Origin: CAZCBD01 sp964496755 | GTDB taxonomy: Bacteria; Bacteroidota; Ignavibacteria; Ignavibacteriales; Melioribacteraceae | Reading direction: 5' to 3' | NCBI GenBank assembly: GCA_964496755.1 | Contig: CAZCBD010000025.1 | Coordinates: 1 to 21,125, forward strand | Length of the DNA: 21,125 nt | Shown here: in pieces, positions 7,903 through 15,293 of the stretch | Layout of the letters: every line of letters starts with the position of its first letter | Position numbering within the stretch: the first letter of the stretch is position 1 | The notes under the pieces: model-generated | Database searches by the model: none | Seen by the model: only the letters and a program-made list of their open reading frames with translations | Told to the model about the DNA's origin: nothing | Translations under genes and position numbers: made by a program

Positions 7903-8042
7903 CCGGGCCGGTCTCCTGACTTTCGCTACACCAATCCGCCTTCCCATCCCGATAAATACAGGACAGTGGCAAAATAGATGGCATTTACACGTTCACAGTT
8001 GCGGGTACAGTTTCGGATTTTCACCGAATTCCCATTGCCTTA
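7903..8042 (-). promoter_or_regulatory. Cobalamin (adenosylcobalamin) riboswitch
   Basis: Read on the minus strand the element shows the conserved cobalamin aptamer blocks in order: ATGGGAA, CGGTGAAAATCCG, CCCGCAACTGTGA, GCCACTG, ATGGGAAGGCGG and AGTCAGGAGACCGGCC. All core segments, including the B12 box region GCCACTG, are intact. The aptamer ends 30 nt from the stop codon of the convergent DUF1015 gene. No minus-strand gene follows directly; the next is cobA, 1.28 kb further on. Downstream I see only a weak hairpin (arms about 7866-7875 and 7888-7896) without a U-tract, so the switching mechanism cannot be assigned. In the known class, ligand binding represses the downstream RNA. Confidence 0.95.
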
Positions 8043-8129
8043 ACAAAAATTTAAAGAACATTAAGTATAAACTTAAATAATTGATCTATGATTTCAAATT
8101 ATTATTTACCTGATTTTATTTTTCAGAAA

Positions 8130-8155
8130 AAAATTAGAAAGAAATTTCTAATTTT
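8130..8155. terminator. Perfect AT-rich hairpin, possible weak terminator
   Basis: An 11-bp perfect stem (8130-8140 with 8145-8155) encloses a 4-nt loop, GAAA on the plus strand. On the minus strand the second arm runs into a run of seven T residues. It could stop readthrough from the thiamine operon before the riboswitch. The stem has only two G-C pairs, so termination strength is doubtful. Confidence 0.35.
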
Positions 8156-8200
8156 CAAATTCTATTATGCCTTTAATTATTTGTGCACAATCCTTACCTT

Positions 8201-8239
8201 TTGTGTTAATTGCAAAAATTATTTCCTGCAATAACACAA
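8201..8239. repeat. Imperfect inverted repeat
   Basis: TTGTGTTAATTGCA (8201-8214) and TGCAATAACACAA (8227-8239) are reverse complements apart from one unpaired base, separated by 12 nt. There is no immediate T-tract on either strand, so it is not a typical terminator. Function unknown. Confidence 0.5.
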
Positions 8240-8298
8240 TTCTGCAGAAATAGTTTTTTATCCGACAATTTTTAATTTCGTTCAAAAATTATAATTGC

Positions 8299-8328
8299 AA
8301 AAAAAGCCACGAACACACAAATGCTTTT
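8299..8328 (-). terminator. Weak intrinsic terminator after the epimerase gene
   Basis: On the minus strand, 32 nt after the epimerase stop, AAAAGC pairs with GCTTTT across a 15-nt loop and runs into seven T residues (8299-8305). The six-base-pair stem is weak, but position and T-tract fit the end of the thiamine operon. Confidence 0.4.
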
Positions 8329-8359
8329 ATGTTTATAATAGTTTTTCTTGTGAATTTTA

Positions 8360-9349
8360 TCATAGCCATTGATTTTTAAGATACCATTCGTAAGTTTTTT
8401 TGATTGCCTCACCGAATTTATATTTTGTTTCAAAACCAAAATCCTTTTTTGCTCGCTCATTAGAAGCTATCCAATATTTGGGCTTTGATAATAAAATCTT
8501 GTTACTATTGAATATACCTGTCTTACCGGTTAAATGGCTAAACAAATCTCCCAAATACGACGCCCACAGAATAGGATAATACGGAATAGATATATTAATT
8601 TTTTTCTTTCCTGCAACTTCAAATATTTTATTATGAATTTCTTTCCAAGTTCTCGGTCTATCTTCGCAAATATTATACACTTTGCCTATCGTATTTTCCG
8701 AAAAAGCAGCTTTAATAATCCCCTCAATTAAATCCTCAACATAAATTAATGAAACCCATTTATTTTTCACTCCTGCATAAACACTAATTCCGGTCTTCGT
8801 CATTTGAAATATTTTAAGGAAATCAACATCTCCGGGACCAAAAACTCCTGCAGGGCGAATTATTGTGTATGGAATAACACTCCCATAACTTTCAACTATT
8901 CTTTCCGCAGCTAATTTGCTTTTCCCATATTGGTCAAAAGGATTTGCTCTTTCGGTTTCGGATTTTAAATGCTCTTCAAATTCAGCTGGACCGCCGGCCG
9001 ATTGGGAAGAAATTAAAACAAATCTTTTAAGTTTAAGATGCATCTTTTTAACTGCAAGCAAAAGATTTTCAACCGGCCGGATATTACCCTTTACAAAACC
9101 CTCCCAAGTGTGTGATTTTGTAACCCCTGCAACATGAAAAATCAACTCAACATTTTCAAGAGCTCCTGAATTTATGATTGTTTCAACATCTAAATAATTA
9201 ACTTTAAAATACTTTATTTTAGGATTATCACTTAACTCAACATCTTTTCTAACTAAAATATTAAACGCATAATCAGGGAAATCGTGTATTAACTTCGATA
9301 AAAGATTCTTTCCGATAAAACCGTTTGTTCCGGTTAATAAAACTTTCAT
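8360..9349 (-). CDS. NAD(P)-dependent epimerase/dehydratase (extended SDR family)
   Basis: The 329-residue product begins MKVLLTGTNGFIG, with the Rossmann glycines G7, G10 and G13. It has the serine-containing strand VLISSQSAGG (111-120) and the catalytic pair Y141/K145 in YGKSK. A later IRPAGVFGPGD segment is typical of extended short-chain dehydrogenases acting on nucleotide sugars, sterol-like substrates or flavonoid-like substrates. The substrate cannot be told from sequence. It follows the symporter gene by 21 nt, so it is probably the last gene of the TPP-riboswitch operon, although no thiamine-related role is known to me. A complete gene with no sign of decay. Confidence 0.85.
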   Translation of the reverse strand: MKVLLTGTNGFIGKNLLSKLIHDFPDYAFNILVRKDVELSDNPKIKYFKVNYLDVETIINSGALENVELIFHVAGVTKSHTWEGFVKGNIRPVENLLLAVKKMHLKLKRFVLISSQSAGGPAEFEEHLKSETERANPFDQYGKSKLAAERIVESYGSVIPYTIIRPAGVFGPGDVDFLKIFQMTKTGISVYAGVKNKWVSLIYVEDLIEGIIKAAFSENTIGKVYNICEDRPRTWKEIHNKIFEVAGKKKINISIPYYPILWASYLGDLFSHLTGKTGIFNSNKILLSKPKYWIASNERAKKDFGFETKYKFGEAIKKTYEWYLKNQWL

Positions 9350-9370
9350 TTTTTCTCTTCTATATTATTA

Positions 9371-10774
9371 TCAATAATTAAAATTTACTTTTTTCTTTTT
9401 GTAAATTCCAATTAAATGAATCATTAAAGCAAATAAAAGACCTACAAACATTGGTTCCAATTCGGAATAAAATTCTGGAATCATACTTTTTTCTTTTAAA
9501 AACCAAAATATAAAACCGGTTAAAGATGCCAAAATAATTTCCGATAAAGCAAAATCAGGTGAAATTGACCATTTGGGGAAATAAGCACCGATAATGAGCA
9601 AAATGATACCCGGAATACAAATGGAACCGACTGTGTACCAAATATTTATAACTGAATCAAAGGAAACGGAAATTACAAATGCAATTATACCGGTTACAAC
9701 CATTCCGGTCTTAACAGCATTAATTTTTCCTTTTTCGCTTGTACGAGGTTTTAATCTTAAAATTAAATCGTTACCGAATGTAGTTGCACTTAAAAACATG
9801 AAGCTATTTAAGGTTGAAATAATTGTAGCAAATAAACCGGCATAAAATAATCCTTTCCAACCGCCGGCAAGCAATTTCTCTGCCAGCAACGGAAATGATA
9901 AAACAGGATTTTTGATTTCGGGTAAAATGGCTTTGGAATATAGACCTGTTGTTGTTGTAAAAAAATCGAACAATGCCCAAAAAATTATTGAAATTAAAAT
10001 TCCCTTTTTTGCAATCGATGCATTTTTAGCGGAATTACACCTTTGATGAAATCCCGGATCGGCAAAGGTCCAAATTGCAATTAAAAACCATACAACTACG
10101 TAAACTGTTGAGGCTCCTCCGGTACACGTGAGATGAGTAGACGGTAAATTGGATACTAAAAAATCAATCCCACCATAATCCGTATAAGCAAAAAACACAA
10201 TTAAAATAAAACCGGCAAACATTACAAAAAACTCAATTGCGTCGGTAAATAAATCCCCCGCAAAACCACTGTAGTATAAATAAGAAGCTGTGGCAATTAT
10301 GGAAATTAAAATTGCCCACATTATTTTGATCTTGAATATCAGGGTAATTAAATTACTTAACATTAAAATATATGGCGCCGGCGAAATTAAAAATAGTATT
10401 AACACTGAAGTAAGCAGTGCAGCTTTTTTTCCGTATATTTGTTCAATTTTATCGGGAATTGTTACAAGGTTTGATTTTCTGATTTTTTTTGCAAAAAATA
10501 TTGCAAATAAAAAAGCGAAAAAATAATAAGGCAACCCTTGAGTAAACCAACTTGAAATACCGTAATTATACGTGTACTCTCCTACTCCTAATATACCACC
10601 ATACCATGTTGAAACATTGGTTAAAACAAATAAAAAGAGCCCTACCTTTCTTCCCGATAAAATATAATCTTCGGAGGTTTTATTTTTCTTTCTACCTGCA
10701 TAAAAACCAACGGTAAAAATAGTTGCAAAAAATGCAACAATGATTAATATGTCAACTCTACTAAATGAAACCAA
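9371..10774 (-). CDS. Sodium:solute symporter (SSS family), probable thiamine-related transporter
   Basis: The 467-residue product has a dozen or more hydrophobic spans, the N-terminal FYAGRKKNKTSEDYILSGRK typical of SSS symporters, the GDLFTDAIEFF segment (173-183) and the cytoplasmic FHQRCNSAKN (242-251). It would import a solute with sodium across the inner membrane. The start is TTG at 10774, overlapping the thiN stop by 14 nt; no ATG lies nearby and the N-terminus from this TTG fits the family. Substrate is inferred only from context: it lies between thiN and the end of a TPP-riboswitch operon, where a thiamine permease is expected. SSS-type transporters (for example the predicted ThiV) have been proposed for thiamine elsewhere. 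Pantothenate, proline or sugar transport cannot be excluded from sequence alone. Confidence 0.88.
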   Translation of the reverse strand: MVSFSRVDILIIVAFFATIFTVGFYAGRKKNKTSEDYILSGRKVGLFLFVLTNVSTWYGGILGVGEYTYNYGISSWFTQGLPYYFFAFLFAIFFAKKIRKSNLVTIPDKIEQIYGKKAALLTSVLILFLISPAPYILMLSNLITLIFKIKIMWAILISIIATASYLYYSGFAGDLFTDAIEFFVMFAGFILIVFFAYTDYGGIDFLVSNLPSTHLTCTGGASTVYVVVWFLIAIWTFADPGFHQRCNSAKNASIAKKGILISIIFWALFDFFTTTTGLYSKAILPEIKNPVLSFPLLAEKLLAGGWKGLFYAGLFATIISTLNSFMFLSATTFGNDLILRLKPRTSEKGKINAVKTGMVVTGIIAFVISVSFDSVINIWYTVGSICIPGIILLIIGAYFPKWSISPDFALSEIILASLTGFIFWFLKEKSMIPEFYSELEPMFVGLLFALMIHLIGIYKKKKVNFNY

Positions 10775-11417
10775 ATTCTTTCATAATTTTAAATTCTCTA
10801 ATCAAAAAAGCTTTCCCGTTTTTTACATCAATTTCAACTTCGTTTGTAATAGCCTCATTGCTTGCCCCTTCTTTTTTGCCAAAGGGCAAAGAAATATTTC
10901 TGAGTGGATACTTCAAACCCTTGGAGCTAAATAAGGTTTTCTCATCAAAAGCGAATAATGAAATTTGCTCTCCTATGGTTGTCTTAATTTTATTTTTGCT
11001 TGTTATAATTTTGAGCATTGATTTTTGATGTAGAATTTGCACATTTATTTTTTCAAAATATTTTAGTGCTATTGAAAGATTTGCAATTGTATGGTCCAAT
11101 CTGTCTCCGGTTCCTGCAAGCAAAATGGCGTTTGAGAATTTTTTTTTAACAGCAAACTTTAAACATTTTTCAACATCAGTATCATTTTGTCTATTTATTT
11201 TTTTTACAATTACTTCTTTTTCAAAATACTTTTTTATTTCATCCTCAATGGAATCTAAATCTCCAATTATAACATCAGGTTTTAATCCTAATCTGAAAGC
11301 AGTATTTGCACCACCATCAGCACATATTAAAAACTCATATCCGGCTTTTTTTTGCAAAAACGTAATCACCGATTTTGACGGGGGTTTTCCATTAGCTAAA
11401 ATCAAACATTTTTTCAT
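10761..11417 (-). CDS. thiN: Thiamine pyrophosphokinase
   Basis: The enzyme transfers pyrophosphate from ATP to thiamine, giving the cofactor TPP directly. The 218-residue product shows all family motifs: CADGGAN (32-38), GDLDS (52-56), QNDTD (77-81) followed by EK, and GTGDRLDH (102-109). The length is normal. ATG overlaps the receptor stop as ATGA, and the 3' end overlaps the symporter start, so the three genes are tightly coupled under the TPP riboswitch. Presence of a direct kinase for imported thiamine fits a salvage operon; no de novo thiamine gene is in the window. Confidence 0.94.
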   Translation of the reverse strand: MKKCLILANGKPPSKSVITFLQKKAGYEFLICADGGANTAFRLGLKPDVIIGDLDSIEDEIKKYFEKEVIVKKINRQNDTDVEKCLKFAVKKKFSNAILLAGTGDRLDHTIANLSIALKYFEKINVQILHQKSMLKIITSKNKIKTTIGEQISLFAFDEKTLFSSKGLKYPLRNISLPFGKKEGASNEAITNEVEIDVKNGKAFLIREFKIMKEFGFI

Positions 11418-13891
11418 AAACTTAATTTTATACCTGTTAATAAATATCTTTCTGCTGCCGGATAAAATTCTTTACCTACAGCATAGCTTGCATATAAATT
11501 GTTGAAAAGATTATTTATTTGAACAAATAATTTAATCTTTTCGAAAATAGGATTTACTCCGAATTCATAATTAATTAACAAATTTGTTACAAAATACGCA
11601 TCAACTTTATTATCAGAATAATCCGTTAGTCCGTAATATTTTGTGTTTAAAGTTTTTAATCTTGAATCGTAATTATCCGAATAAAAATCTCCCACATATT
11701 TGAAAAATACTGTTGTGTTAAAACCATGATACTCATAGCGTAGAATTGCATTCAATGTAACATCCGGAAATCCTGCAATTTTATTTCCGCTAAGATCTAT
11801 CTCTTTTAGCGTTTGCTTTTTGTAAAATGTTGAGCCGGAGGAAATATAATTTTTACTGTACGATGCATTGGCAATTAAAGTTACTCTTTTCGTAACATTA
11901 ACAGTAGCACTAAATTCCATACCGGTATGGATTGTCTTTGGTATATTTCCTGTAACCGGCTGCCCCCATCTGTCCACTTGTCCATTTTTTACAATTTCAT
12001 TTTCAAAATTCATAAAATAGGCATTTAAATTTAATTCATAATTCTTGCTTGAATACATTGCTCCAATTTCGAAACTGGTCATAGTTTCAGGCTTAACTAG
12101 CGGCTTGCTCCAAATGTAGTTCCCATTTACATCGGTTTCAAATTGCGGTTTTTTTCCTGCACTCGATTCTGCAGCATCATAATAATTTTTCAATCTCGGT
12201 TCGCGGGTTACTCTTGCAGTTGCAAAATATATATTTGCTTTTTTATTAATTTTATAATTGATTCCTAATCTTGGATTTAAATAAAAATCATTTATGGAAA
12301 AATTATTATTCTCATATTTTTCATTTTTTATTTTGTAATTATGATAGGCTCCCTGGATTTCAGCAACAAAACTTACTTGATCTGTCAAATTATAATTTTC
12401 AGAAACAAAAAAGTTTAATATATCTTTGCCCCCTTCATAATAATAGAATTTATATGTTTTGGTTAACCCAACGGGTAATTTTTCACCGTAATTAATACTT
12501 CCCCAATGAACGGAGTTGTGAAATCTAATCTGCCCACCAACTAACAGATTCCCGTTTTTATGTTCAACACTCAAGCGAGGTATCCAACCGATTTGCTTAT
12601 TTTCAACCATTGCTCTAATTAATGTATTTGTCGGTTCTTGATTTGAATTTTGAATTAATTTGTTTTTTTTCAATCGAAAATAATCATCATAATATACTGA
12701 CCAAGATCCATCGTAATCAAAAAAACCATTACCCAGCACAAGAAATAGCGCCGAATTAAATTTAATATTTTCACTAAATCTAAATTCATTCAATAATTCG
12801 AAGTGCGGTTGAGAAAAATTTTCAATTTCATCATCTCTTCGCTCAACAACGTAATTATATTTTTTACTATCCGCTTCCCAATAGCTATAATTAGCTTTTC
12901 GTGCTTCTTTGTCCTTTATCGCAAATTTTGCTATTCCATTATAAATTAAAGCGTCTGCAACAGGTCCCCCGAAAATGTTTATTTGTGTTGTTAAATTTTC
13001 ATCATACCTAACAGCTGAAATATGGAAAGATTTAAAATTTATCCAATTTTTTTGTCTGTATCCTGTACTCAAAATCTGCCCAACTCTAGCATAGATACTA
13101 TATTTATTGTTAATTAATCCACTTGAAAACGTAGCGGTATATTTCCTGGTGTTAAAAGCACCTATCGAACTACTGAACTGAATTCTTTTTTTATCGGAAA
13201 AGGGGGAGGTTATTATATTGATTGCTCCTCCGATTGCAGGATATCCACTGATACCCGATCCGCTTCCTCTTTGAACTTGGATAAGTCCCGTGCTTCCTAA
13301 CAAATCCGGCATATCCAACCAATAGACATTGTGATCTTCGGGATCATTTTGTGGAATTCCATTTACCGAAACCGAAATTCTTCGCTGATCGAATCCTCGG
13401 ATGCTTAAGTAATTATAACCTAATCCGGCACCACCTTCGGAATAAAAAGTAGTATTCGGCAAATAGCTCAGATACTCCGGTACATCCTGATAAGTTTGAC
13501 TCTTTTCAATTTCTGCCCGCTTTATTTTTGAAAAACTAATTGGTGTAATTCCCTTTTGGCCCGTAATTGCTTTTACCAAAATAGATTGAGAAGATAAAAT
13601 TTCTTTTTTCAGAAAGACTTCAAAGTAAATTTTATTTTTTAGTTTAATCTTAAATTTTTTAAACCCTAAATAACTCACAATTAAATGTTTGTCATTTAAA
13701 TCTATTTTGCTATTAATTTCGAAAAAGCCTTTTTGATTTGAGGCAGTACCAATATTTAATTCCGGAATAAAAACGTTCGCATTTTCAAGCGGTTTTTGGT
13801 TTTCATCGTCAAAAACATACCCGCTAATTCTATTTTGCGCAAGAATTGGAAAAACAAATAAAACGTTTAATAACAACAAAAACTTCTTCAT
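11414..13891 (-). CDS. TonB-dependent outer membrane receptor, probable thiamine uptake
   Basis: The 825-residue product begins with a signal peptide (MKKFLLLLNVLFVFPILAQ). A carboxypeptidase-regulatory-like domain (about 21-95) is followed by a TonB plug with LSIRGFDQRRISVSVNGIP and VQRGSGSGISGYPAIGGAINI, then a beta-barrel rich in aromatic residues ending in a hydrophobic strand (YLLTGIKLSL). This layout is typical of Bacteroidota receptors. ATG 13891 has GGAG seven bases upstream and lies just after the TPP riboswitch terminator, so it is the first gene under thiamine control. Thiamine or a thiamine derivative as substrate is inferred from the riboswitch and from thiN next door; the sequence itself does not show specificity. 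Confidence 0.92.
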   Translation of the reverse strand: MKKFLLLLNVLFVFPILAQNRISGYVFDDENQKPLENANVFIPELNIGTASNQKGFFEINSKIDLNDKHLIVSYLGFKKFKIKLKNKIYFEVFLKKEILSSQSILVKAITGQKGITPISFSKIKRAEIEKSQTYQDVPEYLSYLPNTTFYSEGGAGLGYNYLSIRGFDQRRISVSVNGIPQNDPEDHNVYWLDMPDLLGSTGLIQVQRGSGSGISGYPAIGGAINIITSPFSDKKRIQFSSSIGAFNTRKYTATFSSGLINNKYSIYARVGQILSTGYRQKNWINFKSFHISAVRYDENLTTQINIFGGPVADALIYNGIAKFAIKDKEARKANYSYWEADSKKYNYVVERRDDEIENFSQPHFELLNEFRFSENIKFNSALFLVLGNGFFDYDGSWSVYYDDYFRLKKNKLIQNSNQEPTNTLIRAMVENKQIGWIPRLSVEHKNGNLLVGGQIRFHNSVHWGSINYGEKLPVGLTKTYKFYYYEGGKDILNFFVSENYNLTDQVSFVAEIQGAYHNYKIKNEKYENNNFSINDFYLNPRLGINYKINKKANIYFATARVTREPRLKNYYDAAESSAGKKPQFETDVNGNYIWSKPLVKPETMTSFEIGAMYSSKNYELNLNAYFMNFENEIVKNGQVDRWGQPVTGNIPKTIHTGMEFSATVNVTKRVTLIANASYSKNYISSGSTFYKKQTLKEIDLSGNKIAGFPDVTLNAILRYEYHGFNTTVFFKYVGDFYSDNYDSRLKTLNTKYYGLTDYSDNKVDAYFVTNLLINYEFGVNPIFEKIKLFVQINNLFNNLYASYAVGKEFYPAAERYLLTGIKLSL

Positions 13892-13913
13892 GTAAAACTC
13901 CGTTTTTTAAAAC

Positions 13914-13938
13914 AAAAAAAGCCGCAAGAAAACGGCTT
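13914..13938 (-). terminator. Intrinsic terminator of the TPP riboswitch expression platform
   Basis: On the minus strand AAGCCG and CGGCTT form a stem around an 8-nt loop, followed by seven T residues (13914-13920). It lies between the TPP aptamer and the receptor start codon, as expected for a riboswitch that represses by premature termination. Confidence 0.85.
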
Positions 13939-13945
13939 ATTTTTA

Positions 13946-14018
13946 CGTTTCCCTACGCCGGTATTATCCGGATCAGGTTTAAGGGTATAATCTCAGTCCA
14001 CACACGACACCCCTAACG
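13946..14018 (-). promoter_or_regulatory. TPP riboswitch (THI element)
   Basis: Minus-strand sequence shows the conserved thi-box blocks: GGGGTG, GACTGAGATTATACCCTT, AACCTGATCCGGATAATACC and GGCGTAGGGAAACG. A short P1 helix (CGTT with AACG) closes the aptamer. A terminator hairpin follows within 10 nt and then the TonB-dependent receptor gene. TPP binding should favour the terminator and shut off the receptor, thiN, symporter and probably the epimerase. Confidence 0.96.
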
Positions 14019-14028
14019 ATTATTTATG

Positions 14029-14060
14029 CAAATATAAGACCAATCATCTTATTTATCAAA
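14029..14060 (-). promoter_or_regulatory. Bacteroidota-type promoter of the thiamine operon
   Basis: On the minus strand TTTG (14057-14060) is separated by 20 nt from TATATTTG (14029-14036), a perfect match to the -33 TTTG / -7 TAnnTTTG pattern described in Bacteroidota. Predicted transcription start is near 14022, immediately before the TPP aptamer. Confidence 0.75.
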
Positions 14061-14107
14061 GCATATTTAAACTATTTTGAAAAATATCAGATATTTTATC
14101 TTTTTAT

Positions 14108-14138
14108 TTTGTTATTAAGCGTATTTTTATTAATTTAG
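14108..14138 (+). promoter_or_regulatory. Candidate promoter of the pyruvate dehydrogenase operon
   Basis: TTTG (14108-14111), a 19-nt spacer and TAATTTAG (14131-14138) resemble the Bacteroidota TTTG/TAnnTTTG pattern with one mismatch in the -7 box. A start near 14145 would leave a leader of about 20 nt before the E1 alpha ATG. Confidence 0.5.
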
Positions 14139-14165
14139 ACTAAATCTAATTTAATAAAGTGAGTT

Positions 14166-15266
14166 ATGAATCAAATATTGAAAAAATTTAAACCTGAAAA
14201 GAATGAAATTTTCAGAGTAATGGACAATAATGGCAAAGTAATCAATAAAGATTATATGCCTATTATCGGCAACAATGTATTATTGGATGCATACAAAAAG
14301 ATGTTGTTTGAGCGCACGGCAGATTTAATGACTGTTTCATATCAGCGTCAAGGAAGAATTTTCACATATCCGCCAAACATCGGACAAGAAGCAATACACA
14401 TTTCGGCCGGACAACTAATCAGGGATGAAGATTGGCTTGTACCTGCATTTCGCGAACTGGGCATTATGCTTGCTAAGGGTATAACTTTAGAAGAAATATT
14501 TTTATACTACATGGGTAACGAACAAGGTTCAAACTTTAAAGATGCCAATAAAGTTTTACCTGTTTCCGTTCCGATTGCTTCGCAATTGATCCATGCAGCA
14601 GGCATCGGGTATGCCGTGACTTATAAAAATCTTGATGAAATTGTTTTTGCTTATGCAGGTGACGGTGCAACTTCAGAAGGCGATTTTCACGAAGCATTAA
14701 ATTTTGCAGCTGTTTGGAAAGCTCCTGTAATTTTTACAATTCAAAATAATCAGTACGCTATTTCCGTTCCTTTCAAAAAACAAACCGCTTCTAAAAATAT
14801 TGCCATCAAATCGATTGCTTATGGAATGAAAGGTTTACTTGTTGACGGCAATGATTATTTGGCAATGTATAAATCCTATCAGCTTGCGATAGAATCAATC
14901 AAAAATGGGGAAGGACCTATTTTAATTGAAGCAATTACTTACAGAAAAGGAGCACATACAACTTCTGACGACCCTACAAAATACCGCACAAAAGAAGAGG
15001 AAAATAAATGGGAACTTACCGACCCACTTAAACGAATGAAACTCTTTTTAGATTCATTAAATCTGCTAAAAGATTTTGATGAAGAAAAATTAATTAATCA
15101 ATACAAAAAAGAAATAGATAGAATGTTTATTGCCGCTGAAGATACTACTTATAAATTGGATGATGCTTTTAAATGGAATTACGTTGATTTACCCGATGAT
15201 TTAATTAAACAAAAAATGTATTACGAAAATTTCATTAAATGGAAAAACGAAAGATTTAACAAATAG
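14166..15266 (+). CDS. pdhA: 2-oxoacid (probably pyruvate) dehydrogenase E1 component, alpha subunit
   Basis: E1 alpha binds TPP and, with E1 beta, decarboxylates the 2-oxoacid and passes the acyl group to lipoyl-E2. The 366-residue product resembles Bacillus PdhA: RQGRIFTYPPNIGQEA (61-76), the TPP motif from G165-D-G167 to N194-N195, then SVPFKKQTASKNIA and the phosphorylation-loop-like DDPTKYRTKEE. Length matches the family. The downstream E1 beta, E2 and E3 genes complete the complex. Pyruvate is the likely substrate from this resemblance, but branched-chain 2-oxoacids cannot be excluded. Only a weak GTGAG precedes the ATG. It is back to back with the thiamine operon, whose product TPP it needs. 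Confidence 0.9.
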   Translation: MNQILKKFKPEKNEIFRVMDNNGKVINKDYMPIIGNNVLLDAYKKMLFERTADLMTVSYQRQGRIFTYPPNIGQEAIHISAGQLIRDEDWLVPAFRELGIMLAKGITLEEIFLYYMGNEQGSNFKDANKVLPVSVPIASQLIHAAGIGYAVTYKNLDEIVFAYAGDGATSEGDFHEALNFAAVWKAPVIFTIQNNQYAISVPFKKQTASKNIAIKSIAYGMKGLLVDGNDYLAMYKSYQLAIESIKNGEGPILIEAITYRKGAHTTSDDPTKYRTKEEENKWELTDPLKRMKLFLDSLNLLKDFDEEKLINQYKKEIDRMFIAAEDTTYKLDDAFKWNYVDLPDDLIKQKMYYENFIKWKNERFNK

Positions 15267-15293
15267 TTTAAGCTTAAAATAAAAGAGACTTAT

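Larger units (their letters stand above)
8043..8298. other. Gene-poor spacer upstream of cobalamin riboswitch
   Basis: This AT-rich stretch lies between the riboswitch and the end of the thiamine operon. It contains a perfect 11-bp hairpin (8130-8155) and an imperfect inverted repeat (8201-8239). It also holds a 45-codon minus-strand open frame without ATG that ends at 8148 and that I do not recognise. The promoter of the riboswitch transcript should lie here, but no good TTTG/TAnnTTTG pair was found. Confidence 0.5.

Noticed and set aside
8272..8460. 62-codon minus-strand frame overlapping the epimerase 3' end
   Set aside because: Out-of-frame overlap with a well-supported gene and low-complexity translation.
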